Shown here in pieces: positions 1-12,400 of a DNA stretch of 64,000 nt. Below the pieces are notes generated by a model, which saw nothing but the letters and a program-made list of their open reading frames with translations, ran no database searches and had not been told where the DNA came from. Where the stretch lies: contig NC_091054.1 of NCBI RefSeq assembly GCF_963966145.1, positions 1,364,001 through 1,428,000 of the forward strand. Reading direction: 5' to 3'. A program made the translations under genes and the position numbers. Source of the DNA: Tenebrio molitor. Its lineage: Eukaryota; Arthropoda; Insecta; Coleoptera; Tenebrionidae. Position 1 is the first letter of the stretch; each line of letters opens with the position of its first letter.

Positions 1-763
1 TTGAATCGCACGAAGGGAATTTATGGTCTCGGTTTGGTAATTTGAATCCTCTAAATTTGGACCAGTATTGTAGGTGGTAGCTAATAAAAATGGAGTTGGA
101 AGTTGCCCTAGTAGTGCATAATCGGGTACTAACTGGTTGATACATGATACGTATCCTGATTTGTTGTCATTCATTTTCGAGTTTTTTTAAATGAAAGGAG
201 AAACAGAAATTTTAGAAAGGCGCGAAAGGAATGTTGACAAATTTTACAAGCAAATCCACTTTTGTCTTCCACGAAGAGACTAAAAAAATTGAAAAGTGGA
301 AAAATAATCACCTTTTTTATGGAGACGGTAGCAGAGAATCCGTCGACGACCCACAGAAAAAAAAACACTTTTTTCCAAGAAAAATACGAAAGCCTGATCA
401 AAGTTGATCGAACTGATTTGTATCTAGGTTTGAATAAAAAACAAAATACCCAGAATTTTCAGTTTTTGCATAATCAATTTCGGGTAAAATTACTGAAATT
501 ATCTTTTTTTCTAAATGAAGTGTTGGTCACTAAACGATTTTCAAAAAAAAAAAAAAATTCAGAAGGACCGCATGGATGTCTTCAATTAAACAAAGAATGT
601 TTTGTGAAAATATTCAGATTTATTGTCCATTCTTTGATCATGTTGTGGGAATTTGGTTATCAGTTTTTTATTCAGTCAAAAGATCTAAAATTGGGTTTAT
701 TCCTTTTGACGTAAGACTTTTGTGTTAAAAAAAGCTATTTTCAATACAAGTGAGCAAAGTAGT
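1..763. other. AT-rich stretch, no supported gene
   Basis: I see no recognisable gene here. A 150-codon frame on the plus strand (262-714) opens at a TTG, is rich in Lys, Phe and Asn from A/T runs, contains an A13 run and matches no family I know. I treat it as chance. Confidence 0.5.
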
Positions 764-842
764 AGAATTAATCACTCGTCCAGTTGGGGTCCTCGCTTTC
801 GGCTCGGACGCCCAACGTCCGTACTCGTGATTAAATGCACGT
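764..842. repeat. Hairpin-forming short repeat
   Basis: The outer arms are imperfectly complementary: TTAATCACTCGTCCAG on the left against CGTACTCGTGATTAA on the right. The core is GC-rich and contains CTCGCTTTCGGCTCGG. Related cores appear near 57428-57450 (GAGCCGAAGGCGAG) and 45431-45450. It is likely a small MITE or foldback remnant; this is inference from symmetry only. Confidence 0.4.
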
Positions 843-1138
843 TTGCCCATGATATCTGATTTTTTCTACTGAAAGAGGTTATGTTGTTAGGCGTTGCGTG
901 TTTGTGATTGGTTTACTGATTTTAGTTTAATCAGTGATACCAACACATAATGCATTTAGCATGAATTTTTCCAGAAGTTTACCCCAAGCAATTTCACGTT
1001 TTTTCGTCAATTGAAATCTAAATAACAGGTTAAAAATTTAAATAAGTCAAAAATAAGACATGCTTTTGTCATTAATATTCAGAAAATATTTTAAAAACAG
1101 ATTTAAAAAAATTTCAGTAAGTAAAACATTCACTTTCG

Positions 1139-1182
1139 TCACTAGTGAGAAAATATTTTTTCCTCACTAGTGATTCAATTGC
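1139..1182. repeat. 44-bp dispersed palindromic repeat, copy 1
   Basis: TCACTAGTGAG...CTCACTAGTGA forms a near-perfect palindrome of about 35 bp followed by TTCAATTGC. The same 44 bp, with one mismatch, recurs at 58390-58433, 57 kb away. Shared flanks are weaker. This looks like the end of a dispersed element rather than chance. Confidence 0.7.
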
Positions 1183-4100
1183 CATATTTACTAACTATTT
1201 TCAATGGGCAAAGCAAGAGCAAAGAAATTCAATGATCATGGAAAAAGGTATTTTTTTCCTGATTTCGGTAAACGCAATCTTCATTGTTTACTAAAAAGTT
1301 TAGTTTCGTAGAAATACTGTGTTGATGAATTTGTTAATACATATACACAGGTAATTTCATCTTTAATTTTTTGTTCTTTAGTACATATTTGTAAAAAATA
1401 ACAGTTTTAAAAAAAACTGCTTTGATCAACTTAGATCATTTCATTTTTAAAGAAAATAAATACATATTTAGAGACTTAGATTTTTTGATATCCTCCAGTT
1501 TAGCAGATTTCTACACTATACTCTATACATTATAAATGTGCATCTAGGAGGCAATGCTTCGACTTTGAGTGTCAAATTTCTGTACCAACATTAAAAAAAA
1601 TACATGGTTAATAAATTACACTTTGTTCTTAAACACGCTGCTAAAACCAAAACCAAAAAGTCGTCGTAGTATTTTTTTCCAACCAGTACCATATTTTTAT
1701 CTTGCCGGTTTGGACTCAACCAAGATAATACAATTAGTAATGTAAACAATGCCTAAAATAGCACCCGATATCTGTGATGTTCTGTAAACCGCACTCCAGG
1801 TTACAATATAATGTTTTCAGAACAAATTACATATTCCATTTTTGTCTCGTTTGCGACTTGCCAATTTCATTACCGCACTAGTGCGGTAATAAGTTCATTA
1901 CCGCACTCATTGGGATAAGGAGACTATTACACTTCTAAAATGAGTGCGATATGTTTATAGGACTTTACTTCAATCAATTTCTTCTAATTGTCTCTAAATT
2001 AAGATGGAAATTGGCAAAATTGTGGAATTTATAGCGATTTGACAAGAACCTTCTATAACAGTTTATTTATGAAATACCTACACGTTATTGCTAAACTAAA
2101 GCTGATGTAATACAAAATACAAAATTGCTAATGGTTGTTTTGTATTGTGTAAAATGAAGAAAATTGAACATTGAAAAACTTACTGTCCCCTTTCGTCACC
2201 TCCACACTGCACTTGTGCCCAAGACGACGCACTTTTGTTTACTTAGTTCTTGTGCACCACGCGCGTTCTCGCTCTATAATAGCGACCACAAATCACGCAA
2301 ACTAGTTTAATATAACGTTCTTGAAAAAGTCATATTTCGGTAATTAAAACTCGAAAATTTCCAAACGAAACAATCACGGTCGGAATCTAACCTTCCAACC
2401 TATCGGACCGAATTAGAACCGCACCTAGTGAAAAGTGTCGTCCTCCGCTGCGCTTCCACCAGGTCATAGTGCGGCCGGCCGGGTGATGATAACAAGCCAG
2501 AGAACAGTTCTAATTGCGAACACTCTTAAAATATCGACAACACAAACGCGACAGGTTTCCGCTTAAAAGTTTGCAGTCGGGTTTGATGCTCTCGCGTAAT
2601 AACAGCCAACGACTGATTCATGTCGACCAAGACAGGTTGTTATTCGATCTAACCACTTCTTGTAACTCGGCTGAATTATTTTCTCGGCATTGACGACAAC
2701 CGACAGTATCTATAAATGTTAGATTAGGTTTTGTATTTCTGCGAAACGCGCCAGTGGTAGAGATGTTGCGGCGACAGCGAAGACAACAACAGGTGGATGC
2801 AGATGTCGAAAAAGGAACCTGAACAGTTGACAAATTCATTCGGCACGTCGAAACTGTGATGGTACGAAACGGTTTTGTTGAAAATACATACGAAATTATC
2901 CAATATTTGACCGGTGGCACTGTTGTATTTAACGAGGCGCCCGTTGTGGGCGTGTCTATGGCCCTTCAGTGTTAAAAAGTGAACAGTTGTAATCGTTCGC
3001 TATTCCCGTTTTGATAAATTTTGTATTTAGCGAATATCTGAAGTAGGTATGTCCAATGCTATTGAAGACGAAATACATCGAGAATTGATGCAGATCTTCG
3101 GCCAGTTCTTACCACAAAAAGACTCACTTCTACTCTTTATGAAAAACTGTAAATATGAAAGCATCTGTTCATCGTTAAAAATTGAAAGAGTTGCATAACA
3201 CTAATGCAACAGCGTAATTACCCATTTCGGCTATCTGTCGAATTGATTTATTTCAGCGTTATTCGCTTATCAGTTGATTTGAATATTTATTTCAGCATTA
3301 GAATAATAGAAACGCTCGTTCATTTGTCACGTTGATAGGAAATTAGGCAAAAAAGAATGATCCATCAAGTGACATCAGTGATATGGAAATGCTGCAATTA
3401 TCAGCTGAAGATGATTCACAGATTAACATTAATGATTCGGAACCATTGTAGCTGGCAGGATCTGACTAAATGGAATATTCTTTACCACACATGATACGTG
3501 GTTATTAACCTTTGACCGAAGTAAATACATAGCTGTGGATATCTTATTGAAAGATCGCCTTCATTGTTATTACCTATCCCGTCTGAAATAAACACTTTGA
3601 TCAGTTACCCTGACCGACCTCGTATCAAAATTAATATCTTATCAATATTGAAAGATTAGGGTAAATTGTTAAAAGCGGAAATTTATGATGACTCTAGCTT
3701 TGCGGTTGGAAATTTGATTAAAAATAAACGACGATTTATAGAATTTCACAAAAGGTTGCAAAGAATTGAGAAAATATTTGTTTTCACTCTGTCCGAAGAT
3801 TGAAACCGAACAGCTAAACAAATAAAAATATCGATAGATATCATCTTGACGTTAGTGACAATTTGTGTCAATAAAGTTATTCAAGAAAGCCTAATGTAAG
3901 CTACATTCGAAAAACAAAACGCAGACTCCCATCCCATTATGCAAATTAGGACTGAATAGATTATAGAATGCGCTATTCAATTTATGTCCAACTGTTTTGA
4001 ATCACTTTGTATAACTTAAAATCTCGTTCCGAGCCTGTACAGGATGAGTCGGCTAAGATGTTTCAGCAATAAACGATTTTTTTCTTTTCAAACTACAAAC

Positions 4101-5831
4101 TGGAAAATGGAAATTAGTTTCTCTTGCCTGCATTTCTTTACAAATGTTGTGATGTAGGTAGGACTAGAAGTTTTTGACTTAACCACTTTTGATAAGTTGT
4201 TTTACCAGAGGTGATTCAGTTCTATTAAATCGAATATCAAACTGTCAGGAGTTTGTTTACAAAGATTTAAAATGCATAGAATTTGATTATGGAAACTTCT
4301 CTTTCCTATCCCATCACCTTGAAAGAATGGGTCAAATACTTCCATATATGATGGAAATTGGTTAAGAACAAATTTGTGTAGCAAGGCCAAAAAGTGCTCT
4401 TTTTCGTCCGAGGCAGAAAACAGACGAAAAAAAGAGACATTTTTTGGCAGAATTGGAAAAATTACAAATTTATTTTGTACATATCTACCTTTTTTACATA
4501 TTTACATATTAATATTTTTTTATAGTATGTATTTGTTAACATACATTTTTCATGACATTTCCTATTACTTATCACAGTAACAGATAAGTCCTTTGCACCA
4601 CAATGGTTTTTTGACTTTTGAACAGCGTTTATATTATAAAGGGCCTTCAAATAAATTTATATTTAGAGCAACCTATGGAAATTCAATTGTTTGCAACATT
4701 TTTCCAGCGTAGAAAATGACACAAGAAACGTCTGACATTTTAACGAAATAAAATTAGGTTAGAAAATATTTTTAATTTTTGTAGTGCATTCTCCCTATTC
4801 CCCCTCCACTGACAATATGAAATTGGGAAAAAGCTTACTATGTAACCTATGTAACTCCGGAGAATAATTGGTTACCTACAAAAATTACTTTACACTGTTA
4901 ACAGAATTAGAATGTCGCCTACGCCTACTCTAAATATATATTTATTTGAAGGCCCGATAGTTACATAATTTATGGTGACAGGACAATTATCGGTTTTATC
5001 GGTTCCGTTGCGAACTTACTAAACAGACCAACAGATGGCACCACGGTCGGCGCCCGAAAAAGAATTACTTTGCTCCGCTAGGGTGTCTGAAAAAATAATT
5101 TGAATTTAATGCAAGCGTTTTAATGAATTAATGAATGTAGTCGTATAGTGCGGGATTATGAGAGTAATAAAATGAAAACGCAAAAAGGAAAAATAAGTGA
5201 GGTCAGGTCTGGAGAAGTTCAAAATTATTAAATAGTAAAAAGAGCAACTCATAAGGACAAATTTATTATTATAAGTCGTACTTGCCGCAATGAAGTGTTT
5301 ATAATGGTTATTTATTACAAGTGTCATATCAGACATGCAGGAATAGTTTAGATACAAGACCGAGAACGAGTCTTTAACTTTTCTTGAATGTACGAGATGC
5401 CAATAAGATACAAGTATAATACGTTTAAACATTTAAACCTCAGCTCATAAGTTGGCGCTACGCCGAAGTAGATGGGACATGACTTCCGCTAGTTCAAGAC
5501 ACGTCGGTAGGTAGCGACACACATACTTTGTCTACTTTTGTCTAAAAAGAAGCACAAGATAACGCTGAAGCTTCCAACCAAGCGTGGCAGGCGAAAACTG
5601 TAAAATTTGTGACAAAATAATTCACGATTGATGATTGAAAAATGGAAGAAGCTCAGGAAGCAATTTTGCATTTCTGTAGTCTGTGTCTACGAAAAACACT
5701 TTCTTTAAGTTTAACGGTCGGAGAGAAAAATGGGGTGTAACAGCAGTAGGTGAGGACGTCCTGCCGGTATATTTTTTAAATGGGGAGAAAAAGAAAGCAA
5801 TTTTGAAGGTGAAAAGAAAAACATAGATAAT
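1183..5831. other. Intergenic DNA without supported genes
   Basis: This is mostly AT-rich sequence. A GC-richer part at about 2190-3060 holds short open frames on both strands (for example a 100-codon minus frame, 2618-2920), none resembling a family I recognise. It could hold a promoter or 5' exon but nothing decides it. A 22-bp perfect palindrome lies at 1869-1890. Confidence 0.45.
1869..1890. repeat. 22-bp perfect palindrome
   Basis: ATTACCGCACTAGTGCGGTAAT equals its own reverse complement. A second half-site (ATTACCGCACTCAT) follows at about 1898 and an inverted AATGAGTGCG at about 1939, suggesting the remains of a short inverted-repeat element at 1869-1950. Confidence 0.65.
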
Positions 5832-6340
5832 ATACAGGGTGTTATTGAAAGTTGTACAGATATTTTAACCACGAGCTACTGGCTTCATGTAGAACTCGGA
5901 AAAAATTTAAAAAAAATCAAATGACATTTATTTTTTGGGCTACAATTTTTTAAATTGCTTTTAGTTTTCTACGTTGTCCTACAACCTCGTAGGTAAAATT
6001 TCGGCACGTTTTAAAAATACACCCTGTATATCATTTTTATAAAATGTACGCCAATGCGAAGTAACCTATAGGAAATATGCTTTAAAACAAGGAAACCGCA
6101 TTGGTGTACGTTTTATAAAATACGATATACAGGGTGTATTTTTTAAATGTGCCGAAATTTTACCTACGAGGTTGTTTGACAACGTAGAAGACTAAAAGCA
6201 ATTAAAAAAAATTGTAGCTCAAAAAATAAATGTCAATTTATTTTTTGACATAGAATTTTCTAGATATTTTTTCCGAATTCTACATGAAGCCAGTAGCTCG
6301 TGGTTAAAATATCTGTGCAACTTTCAATAACACCCTGTAT
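5832..6340. mobile_element. Foldback element of about 510 bp
   Basis: The whole segment is one large imperfect inverted repeat. It opens with ATACAGGGTGTTATTGAAAG and closes with CTTTCAATAACACCCTGTAT; the arms also match through CCACGAGCTACTGGCTTCAT and through the inner TGTACGCCAATGCG. Each arm carries its own inner ACACCCTGTA or ACAGGGTGTA end (about 6010-6022 and 6127-6139). The structure is therefore two inverted copies of an element of about 190-210 bp around a short symmetric spacer. It has no coding capacity. Flanking TA suggests a TA target site, which is weak evidence. Confidence 0.8.
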
Positions 6341-6732
6341 GTAGACTATTTCCAGCAACACTGCATTCTACATTAGAAATACAACCGGCAACACTGTTTG
6401 GTGAAAAATGCGTCAGGATGTATTTGTGACTTGTGAGGTTATCATTCTGTGTGTCTGTCAATTTCCGTTTTTACAACTCTAGATTTTTTTCATAAATTAT
6501 TATTTCAATAACGGGATTAGTTTAGAATCTTTGAATTAAGATCTGGCAGGAAATGTTTACGTCAAATTGAATTCAGTTTTTAACATGAAATTCGATATGG
6601 CAGAATGGTGCAACAATAATTATAAACGTATCTCTTTTATGCGATCAATTATATTCACTTGAATGTTTAATTTGTTCTTAATTAAAATTTAACTCCGAAT
6701 TTCTTCTAGAAACGAGTCCGCACTAAAAAAAA

Positions 6733-6936
6733 TATACCTGGTGTCCGTACTAAAAGTTTGGCTGCTGTCTTTAACTTTAATTATAAAAGAGGACGTCTTT
6801 TTTAGTACGTCTGCGTTAAAATAAAATTGACACCTTACGAAATAAAGTTTTTGACATATCTGACTTTGAAGTTAAAAATTGAATCAGTACATATTTGTAA
6901 CGTTACTGATATTTTTTCGCGCGGACATCCTATATA
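6733..6936. mobile_element. MITE-like element with short TIRs
   Basis: The left end TATACCTGGTGTCCG matches the inverted right end (CGGACATCCTATATA) at most positions. The interior is non-coding and about 200 bp. The ends resemble the ACAGGGTGTC family seen elsewhere in the window. The TIRs are imperfect, so confidence is moderate. Confidence 0.45.
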
Positions 6937-7656
6937 TCTGCCTTATTTAAAAAACTTGATTTAAATGTTATGTCGTAAACCTTGTGTCGAAATTCTGCAG
7001 TCTTTACTTTATATAAATAAATATAATACAACGCCTGAATTGTCGATTTATAAACCTATTGACATTTGAATTTTACAATAAATGTCAATTTAAGTTTCGA
7101 TAAAAAAGTTGAAGAGCTAAATGTACGAATTCAGCTAACTCAGATAATAAATGAATCATGTTATGGTATTAAAATTTGAAAAAAATATTTAAAAGTCAAT
7201 GGTCTAATTCTTACATAATTTTAACATGTGGAAGTGTATTTAATTTAATTATCTTCCGAGTTTCACTAGAGTTTGTTTAGTGGACGCGTTCTCAAATTGG
7301 CTCCTAAAATAACTTGCCAATAATATACATATTATTTAAATAAATTAATGAAATACCTAATGTAGACAAGAGATATAATCTTTACAAGCTATTGGAAACA
7401 CATGTGCAAATTGGTAGAAGTCGAAAGCTCATTAATTATAAAATGGTTGGACAGATTTTTTCTAGTAATGGGAACGAAGCAAATTTCTATAACCAAAAAA
7501 AAATGATAGCATAAACGGAATTGTTATTTAATAAATGTCACAAGTTGAATATTAGAGCACAATATTAACGAAACAAAATCGTTTTCGAAAATAAACTGTG
7601 AAGTATAAACCTAGATTTTGTTTTGAAAGCAATGTCAGAAGCATTGATTACTATCG

Positions 7657-7857
7657 TGTGTTTTTTTTAAATTTTACGTCAAAGCAGGCGTTGAAGAGTC
7701 GATTGTGAACACACTACGGATTACAGATCACGGATCAGCTGTTTAAAACTAACCTCACTTTTTGTGTTGTTTGTGTTTTTGGTGTGCAGACTGATGAGTG
7801 GTTCACAATCGACTCTTCAACGCCAACTTTGAGGTGAAATTAAAAAAAAAAAACACC
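7657..7857. mobile_element. MITE with TIRs of about 54 bp
   Basis: The left arm (7657-7710) and right arm (7801-7857) are inverted copies. The inner 23 bp, GCGTTGAAGAGTCGATTGTG plus AAC, are identical; the outer parts differ by indels in a T-run. The interior of about 90 bp is non-coding. It ends only 3 bp before the next element begins. Confidence 0.75.
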
Positions 7858-7860
7858 CAA

Positions 7861-8217
7861 TATACAGACTGATTCGCATAACTTTCCAACCCTAATAAAA
7901 TTTAAATGCAGCCAGTAATACGTTATCCAGTTATAACTTGATACCTTTAGTTACTATTAAATCTGGACACTCCTGGTATTTTTGACAATCACTTGACAGT
8001 TCTTTTTTGTAACATTCTAAAATATTACTTAAATAAAATAAAAAATTGTGGATTACTGCAATTTTTATAATTGAGACTTTTGTGAGGGATGTCCAAACCA
8101 TACAAAAGTCTAAAATTATTCATGATTTTGGATCAAGTTATCAATGAAAAACGTACCTATTACTGACTGTATTTACATTTCGTCAGGGTCGGAAAGTTAT
8201 GTGAATCAGTCTGTATG
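7861..8217. mobile_element. MITE of about 357 bp with TIRs of about 33 bp
   Basis: The left end reads TATACAGACTGATTCGCATA and continues ACTTTCCAACCCT. The right end, reverse-complemented, reads ATACAGACTGATTCACATAA and continues CTTTCCGACCCT. The interior is AT-rich and non-coding. It directly abuts the preceding MITE, suggesting insertion into or beside it. Confidence 0.8.
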
Positions 8218-9190
8218 TATTATACTACGAATCTTATAAGAAGCATTTTGTAGCAGGCACGGGTTTAAGGCACGACGAGCTTGCGAGGTTTTTGTTTGTT
8301 GTTGGTTTGTTCTTTGGTCAATTGAAAACGAAAAACAACATGGTGTATGTTGATTAAAATACTGATCGATTTGTCCTATCTAGACCTGCATAGTAGCAGC
8401 ATTTAAAAAATAAACTTCGAAGAAAATGTATCTTCTCGGTGGGCAGTGCTCAAGGCCAGCCATGTCAGACTTGTGCCGCCCTCTCTGTTTGTCGTACTTC
8501 AGTGAACAGTGCGTGTGGCGACCAACAAGAAAATGAGAATTCAGCAAATTGAAGAACGATTAGTAATAATTGCCAGCCATGACACAGTCCGGCTTTACGA
8601 AGATGGTAAAAATCGTATCGGTGTCTGAAATTGGCAGCAAATGGACGGTTGCCAAGACAAATGTTTGTCGTTGTTCGATCGTTGAAACGATGCCAGACGC
8701 TGCATAATTCGCGGCTGCGTCACGAATTAGCACAATTCATTTAATTAATCTAATAACAATTAATTTAATTAACGACCGGAGGAGACGCGTTAGGATCGTT
8801 GTAAATTGCGGCGATTTGAGTTACGGAAGGCTCGATTTATGTTTTTTTAAATATTTTAATTACGTTCATTAATGCTAAGCTGCAATTTATGTTTTCCATT
8901 TGAAATGTTTATGATAGAGTAATTCCAGCGAGCGATTCAACTTTTCAATGTAACATGAGAACAAAAATGATCTCTAGAACACATAATAAAAATTGCAACA
9001 GGAAATTAACAGAAGAAATGCACGAGCTTCAGGAATTTTCTTCCCCACAATACAATTGCAACGCTAACATGGATACTTTAAATATTGTATTATTGAAATC
9101 ATGAATCCATGATAACTTTGCTTCCAATAATTTTATTTGTCACAACTGACGTTTACGAAAAAGTTAAAATACGTCGATTAAAATCATGAT
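8218..9190. other. Intergenic DNA, nothing recognised
   Basis: No gene is supported. The stretch 8735-8775 is a cluster of ATTAATTAA/TTAATTAA motifs, possible homeodomain sites or merely AT-rich sequence. The short GC-richer part 8440-8700 holds no recognisable exon. Confidence 0.4.
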
Positions 9191-9478
9191 ATGATAAAAC
9201 CATGGCCTACTAAATCTAAACTGCGCTTCGCTTATTACGGCCGTAACAAAGCTCGGATTTTCAATGGAGCAATTGATTCTGCTAACCTGAAAAAATTTAA
9301 CATAGATAAAATAAAACATAGAACGCAAACTCCTTATTCATTTTTTGGACACAAAGGGTTTACCGCTATTTATTGTCCTGGTGACGGTGCAAAATCACAG
9401 TCTACTGGACGAGTTTACCTTTCCTTTGACTTTTTTATCGATAATAATATAACAAGACCTGGTTTTTTAATCGGATAA
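9191..9478 (+). CDS. Orphan 95-codon ORF abutting the satellite
   Basis: It starts at a real ATG and ends in TAA four bases before satellite-like sequence begins. The protein is basic at the N-terminus (KPWPTKSKLRFAYYGRNKAR) and its second half is rich in Gly, Phe, Tyr and Asp, ending in GRVYLSFDFF and RPGFLIG. I do not recognise a family. Alternating hydrophobic and polar residues in the last 30 suggest beta strands. A fragment of a beta-rich protein, such as a decayed endogenous viral capsid-type protein, is conceivable, but that is only a guess. Its composition looks more protein-like than other short frames in this AT-rich DNA. There is no obvious promoter, and a missing upstream part is possible. 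Confidence 0.3.
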   Translation: MIKPWPTKSKLRFAYYGRNKARIFNGAIDSANLKKFNIDKIKHRTQTPYSFFGHKGFTAIYCPGDGAKSQSTGRVYLSFDFFIDNNITRPGFLIG

Positions 9479-12400
9479 ATCTATCTTCTATCGAATTTGC
9501 ATCCCAAAAAAACATTTAAACGGCCATAGCTCCCTTATTAAGCAACATATGGCAATGAATTCTACACCGTTGGATTGCCCTTGTCAAGGCGCTTCTTCTG
9601 AAAAAAATTTACCTGGATTTTTTCATTTTAGAGAAAATCGCAAAAAACCAAAAAATCCATATTTTTGGCTCCCACAGCAAAAAATGGGTTCAATGGCCTG
9701 AACTTTTACTATTCCTGAATTCAACTGACCCTATACAATAACTGACAGCAATTTGGTTCGAATCGGCGACAAAATTTTTTTCGAAAAACACCACGTACCC
9801 CCCCCTTCTATATAATTTTCACTTCGGAGAATCATTTAAACGCCCATAGCTCCCTTATTAAGCAACATATGGCAATGAATTTTGCACCGTTGGATTGCCC
9901 TTGTCAAGGCACTTCTTCTGAGTCGAAAAAAATTTACCTGGATTTTTTCATTTTAGAGAAAATCACAAAAAACCGAAAAATCCATATTTTTGGCTCCCAC
10001 TGCAAAAAATGGGTTCAATGGCCGGAACTTTTACTATACCTGAATTCAACTGACCCTATACAATAACTGACAGCAATTTGGTTCGAATCGGCGACAAAAA
10101 TTTTTTCGAAAAACACCACGTACCCCCCCCTTCTACATAATTTTCACTTCGGAAAGTCATTTAAACGCCCATAGCTCCGTTATTAAGCAACATATGGCAA
10201 TGAATTTTGCACCGTTGGATTGCTCTTGTCCAGGCGCTTGTTCTTAGTCGAAAAAAATTTGCCTGGATTTTTTCATTTTAGAGAAAATCGCAAAAAACCA
10301 AAAAATCAATATTTTTGGCTCCCACAGCAGAAAATGGGTTCAATGGCCGGAACTTTTACTATACCTGAATTCAACTGACCCTATACAGTAACTGACAGCA
10401 ATTTGGTTCGAATCGGCGACAAAAAATTTTTCGAAAAACACCACGTACCCCGCCCTTCTATATAATTTTCACTTCGGAGAATCATTTAAACGCCCATAGC
10501 TCTCTTATTAAGCAACATATGGCAATGAATTTTGCACCGTTGGATTGCTCTTGTCAAGGCGCTTGTTCTGAGTCGAAAAAAATTTACCTGGATTTTTTCA
10601 TTTTAGAGAAAATCGCAAAAAACCAAAAAATCCATATTTTTGGCTCCCACAGCAAAAAATGGGTTCAATGGCCGGAACTTTTACTATACCTGAATTCAAC
10701 TGACCCTATCCAATAACTGACAACAATTTGGTTCGAATCGGCGACAAAAATTTTTTCGAAAAACACCACGTACCCCCCCCTTCTATATAATTTTCACTTC
10801 GGAAAGTCATTTAAACGCCCATAGCTCCCTTATTAAGCAACATATGGCAATGAATTTTGCACCGTTGGATTGCCCTTGTCAAGGCACTTCTTCTGAGTCG
10901 AAAAAAATTTACCTGGATTTTTTCATTTTAGAGAAAATCACAAAAAACCGAAAAATCCATATTTTTGGCTCCCACAGCAAAAAATGGGTTCAATGGCCGG
11001 AACTTTTACTATTCCTGAATTCAACTGACCCTATACAATAACTGACAGCAATTTGGTTCGAATCGGCGACAAAAATTTTTTCGAAAAACACCACGTACCC
11101 CCCCCTTCTATATAATTTTCACTTCGGAAAATCATTTAAACGCCCATAGCTCCCTTATTAAGCAACATATGGCAATGAATTTTGCACCGTTGGATTGCTC
11201 TTGTCAAGGCACTTCTTCTGAGTCGAAAAAAATTTACCTGGATTTTTTCATTTTAGAGAAAATCGCAAAAAATTGAAAAATCCATATTTTTGGCTCCCAC
11301 TGCAAAAAATGGGTTCAATGGCCGGAACTTTTACTATACCTGAATTCAACTGACACTATACAATAACTGACAGCAATTTGGTTCGAATCGGCGACAAAAA
11401 ATTTTTCGAAAAACACCACGTACCCCCCCCTTCTATATGATTTTCACTTCGGAAAGTCATTTAAACGCCCATAACTCCCTTATTAAGCAACATATGGCAG
11501 TGAATTTTGCACCGTTGGATTGCTCTTGTCAAGGCGCTTGTTCTGAGTCGAAAAAAATTTACCTGGATTTTTTCATTTTAGAGAAAATCACAAAAAACCG
11601 AAAAATCCATATTTTTGGCTCCCACAGCAAAACATGGGTTCAATGGCCTGAACTTTTACTATACCTGAATTCAACTGACACTATACAATAACTGATAGCA
11701 ATTTGGTTCGAATCGGCGACAAAAATTTTTTCGAAAAACACCACGTACCCCCCCCTTCTATATTATTTTCACTTCGGAAAATCATTTAAACGCCCATAGC
11801 TCGCTTATTAATCAACATATGACAATGAATTTTGCACCGTTGGATTGCTCTTGTCAAGGCGCTTCTTCTGAGTCGAAAAAAATTTGCCTGGATTTTTTCA
11901 TTTTAGAGAAAATCGCAAAAAAACAAAAAATCAATATTTTTGGCTCCCACAGCAAAAAATGGGTTCAATGGCCGGAACTTTTACTATACCTGAATTCAAC
12001 TGACACTATACAATAACTGATAGCAATTTGGTTCGAATCGGCGACAAAAATTTTTTCGAAAAACACCACGTACCCCCCCCTTCTATATAATTTTCACTTC
12101 GGAAAGTCATTTAAACGCCCATAGCTCCCTTATTAAGCAACATATGGCAATGAATTTTGCACCGTTGGATTGCTCTTGTCAAGGCGCTTGTTCTGAGTCG
12201 AAAAAAATTTACCTGGATTTTTTCATTTTAGAGAAAATCACAAAAAACCGAAAAATCCATATTTTTGGCTCCCACAGCAAAAAATGGGTTCAATGGCCGG
12301 AACTTTTACTATTCCTGAATTCAACTGACCCTATACAATAACTGACAGCAATTTGGTTCGAATCGGCGACAAAAATTTTTTCGAAAAACACCACGTACCC

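Noticed and set aside
262..714. 150-codon plus-strand frame
   Set aside because: Opens at TTG, is A/T-run driven (Lys, Phe, Asn), includes an A13 run, and shows no domain.
7790..7800. Hammerhead ribozyme core (CTGATGAG)
   Set aside because: No properly spaced GAAA and cleavage-site partner could be found; the motif lies in the loop of a MITE.
10079..10115. tRNA gene in each monomer
   Set aside because: GGTTCGAATC resembles a T-loop, but the flanking bases do not form a T-stem and no acceptor or D-arm is present.
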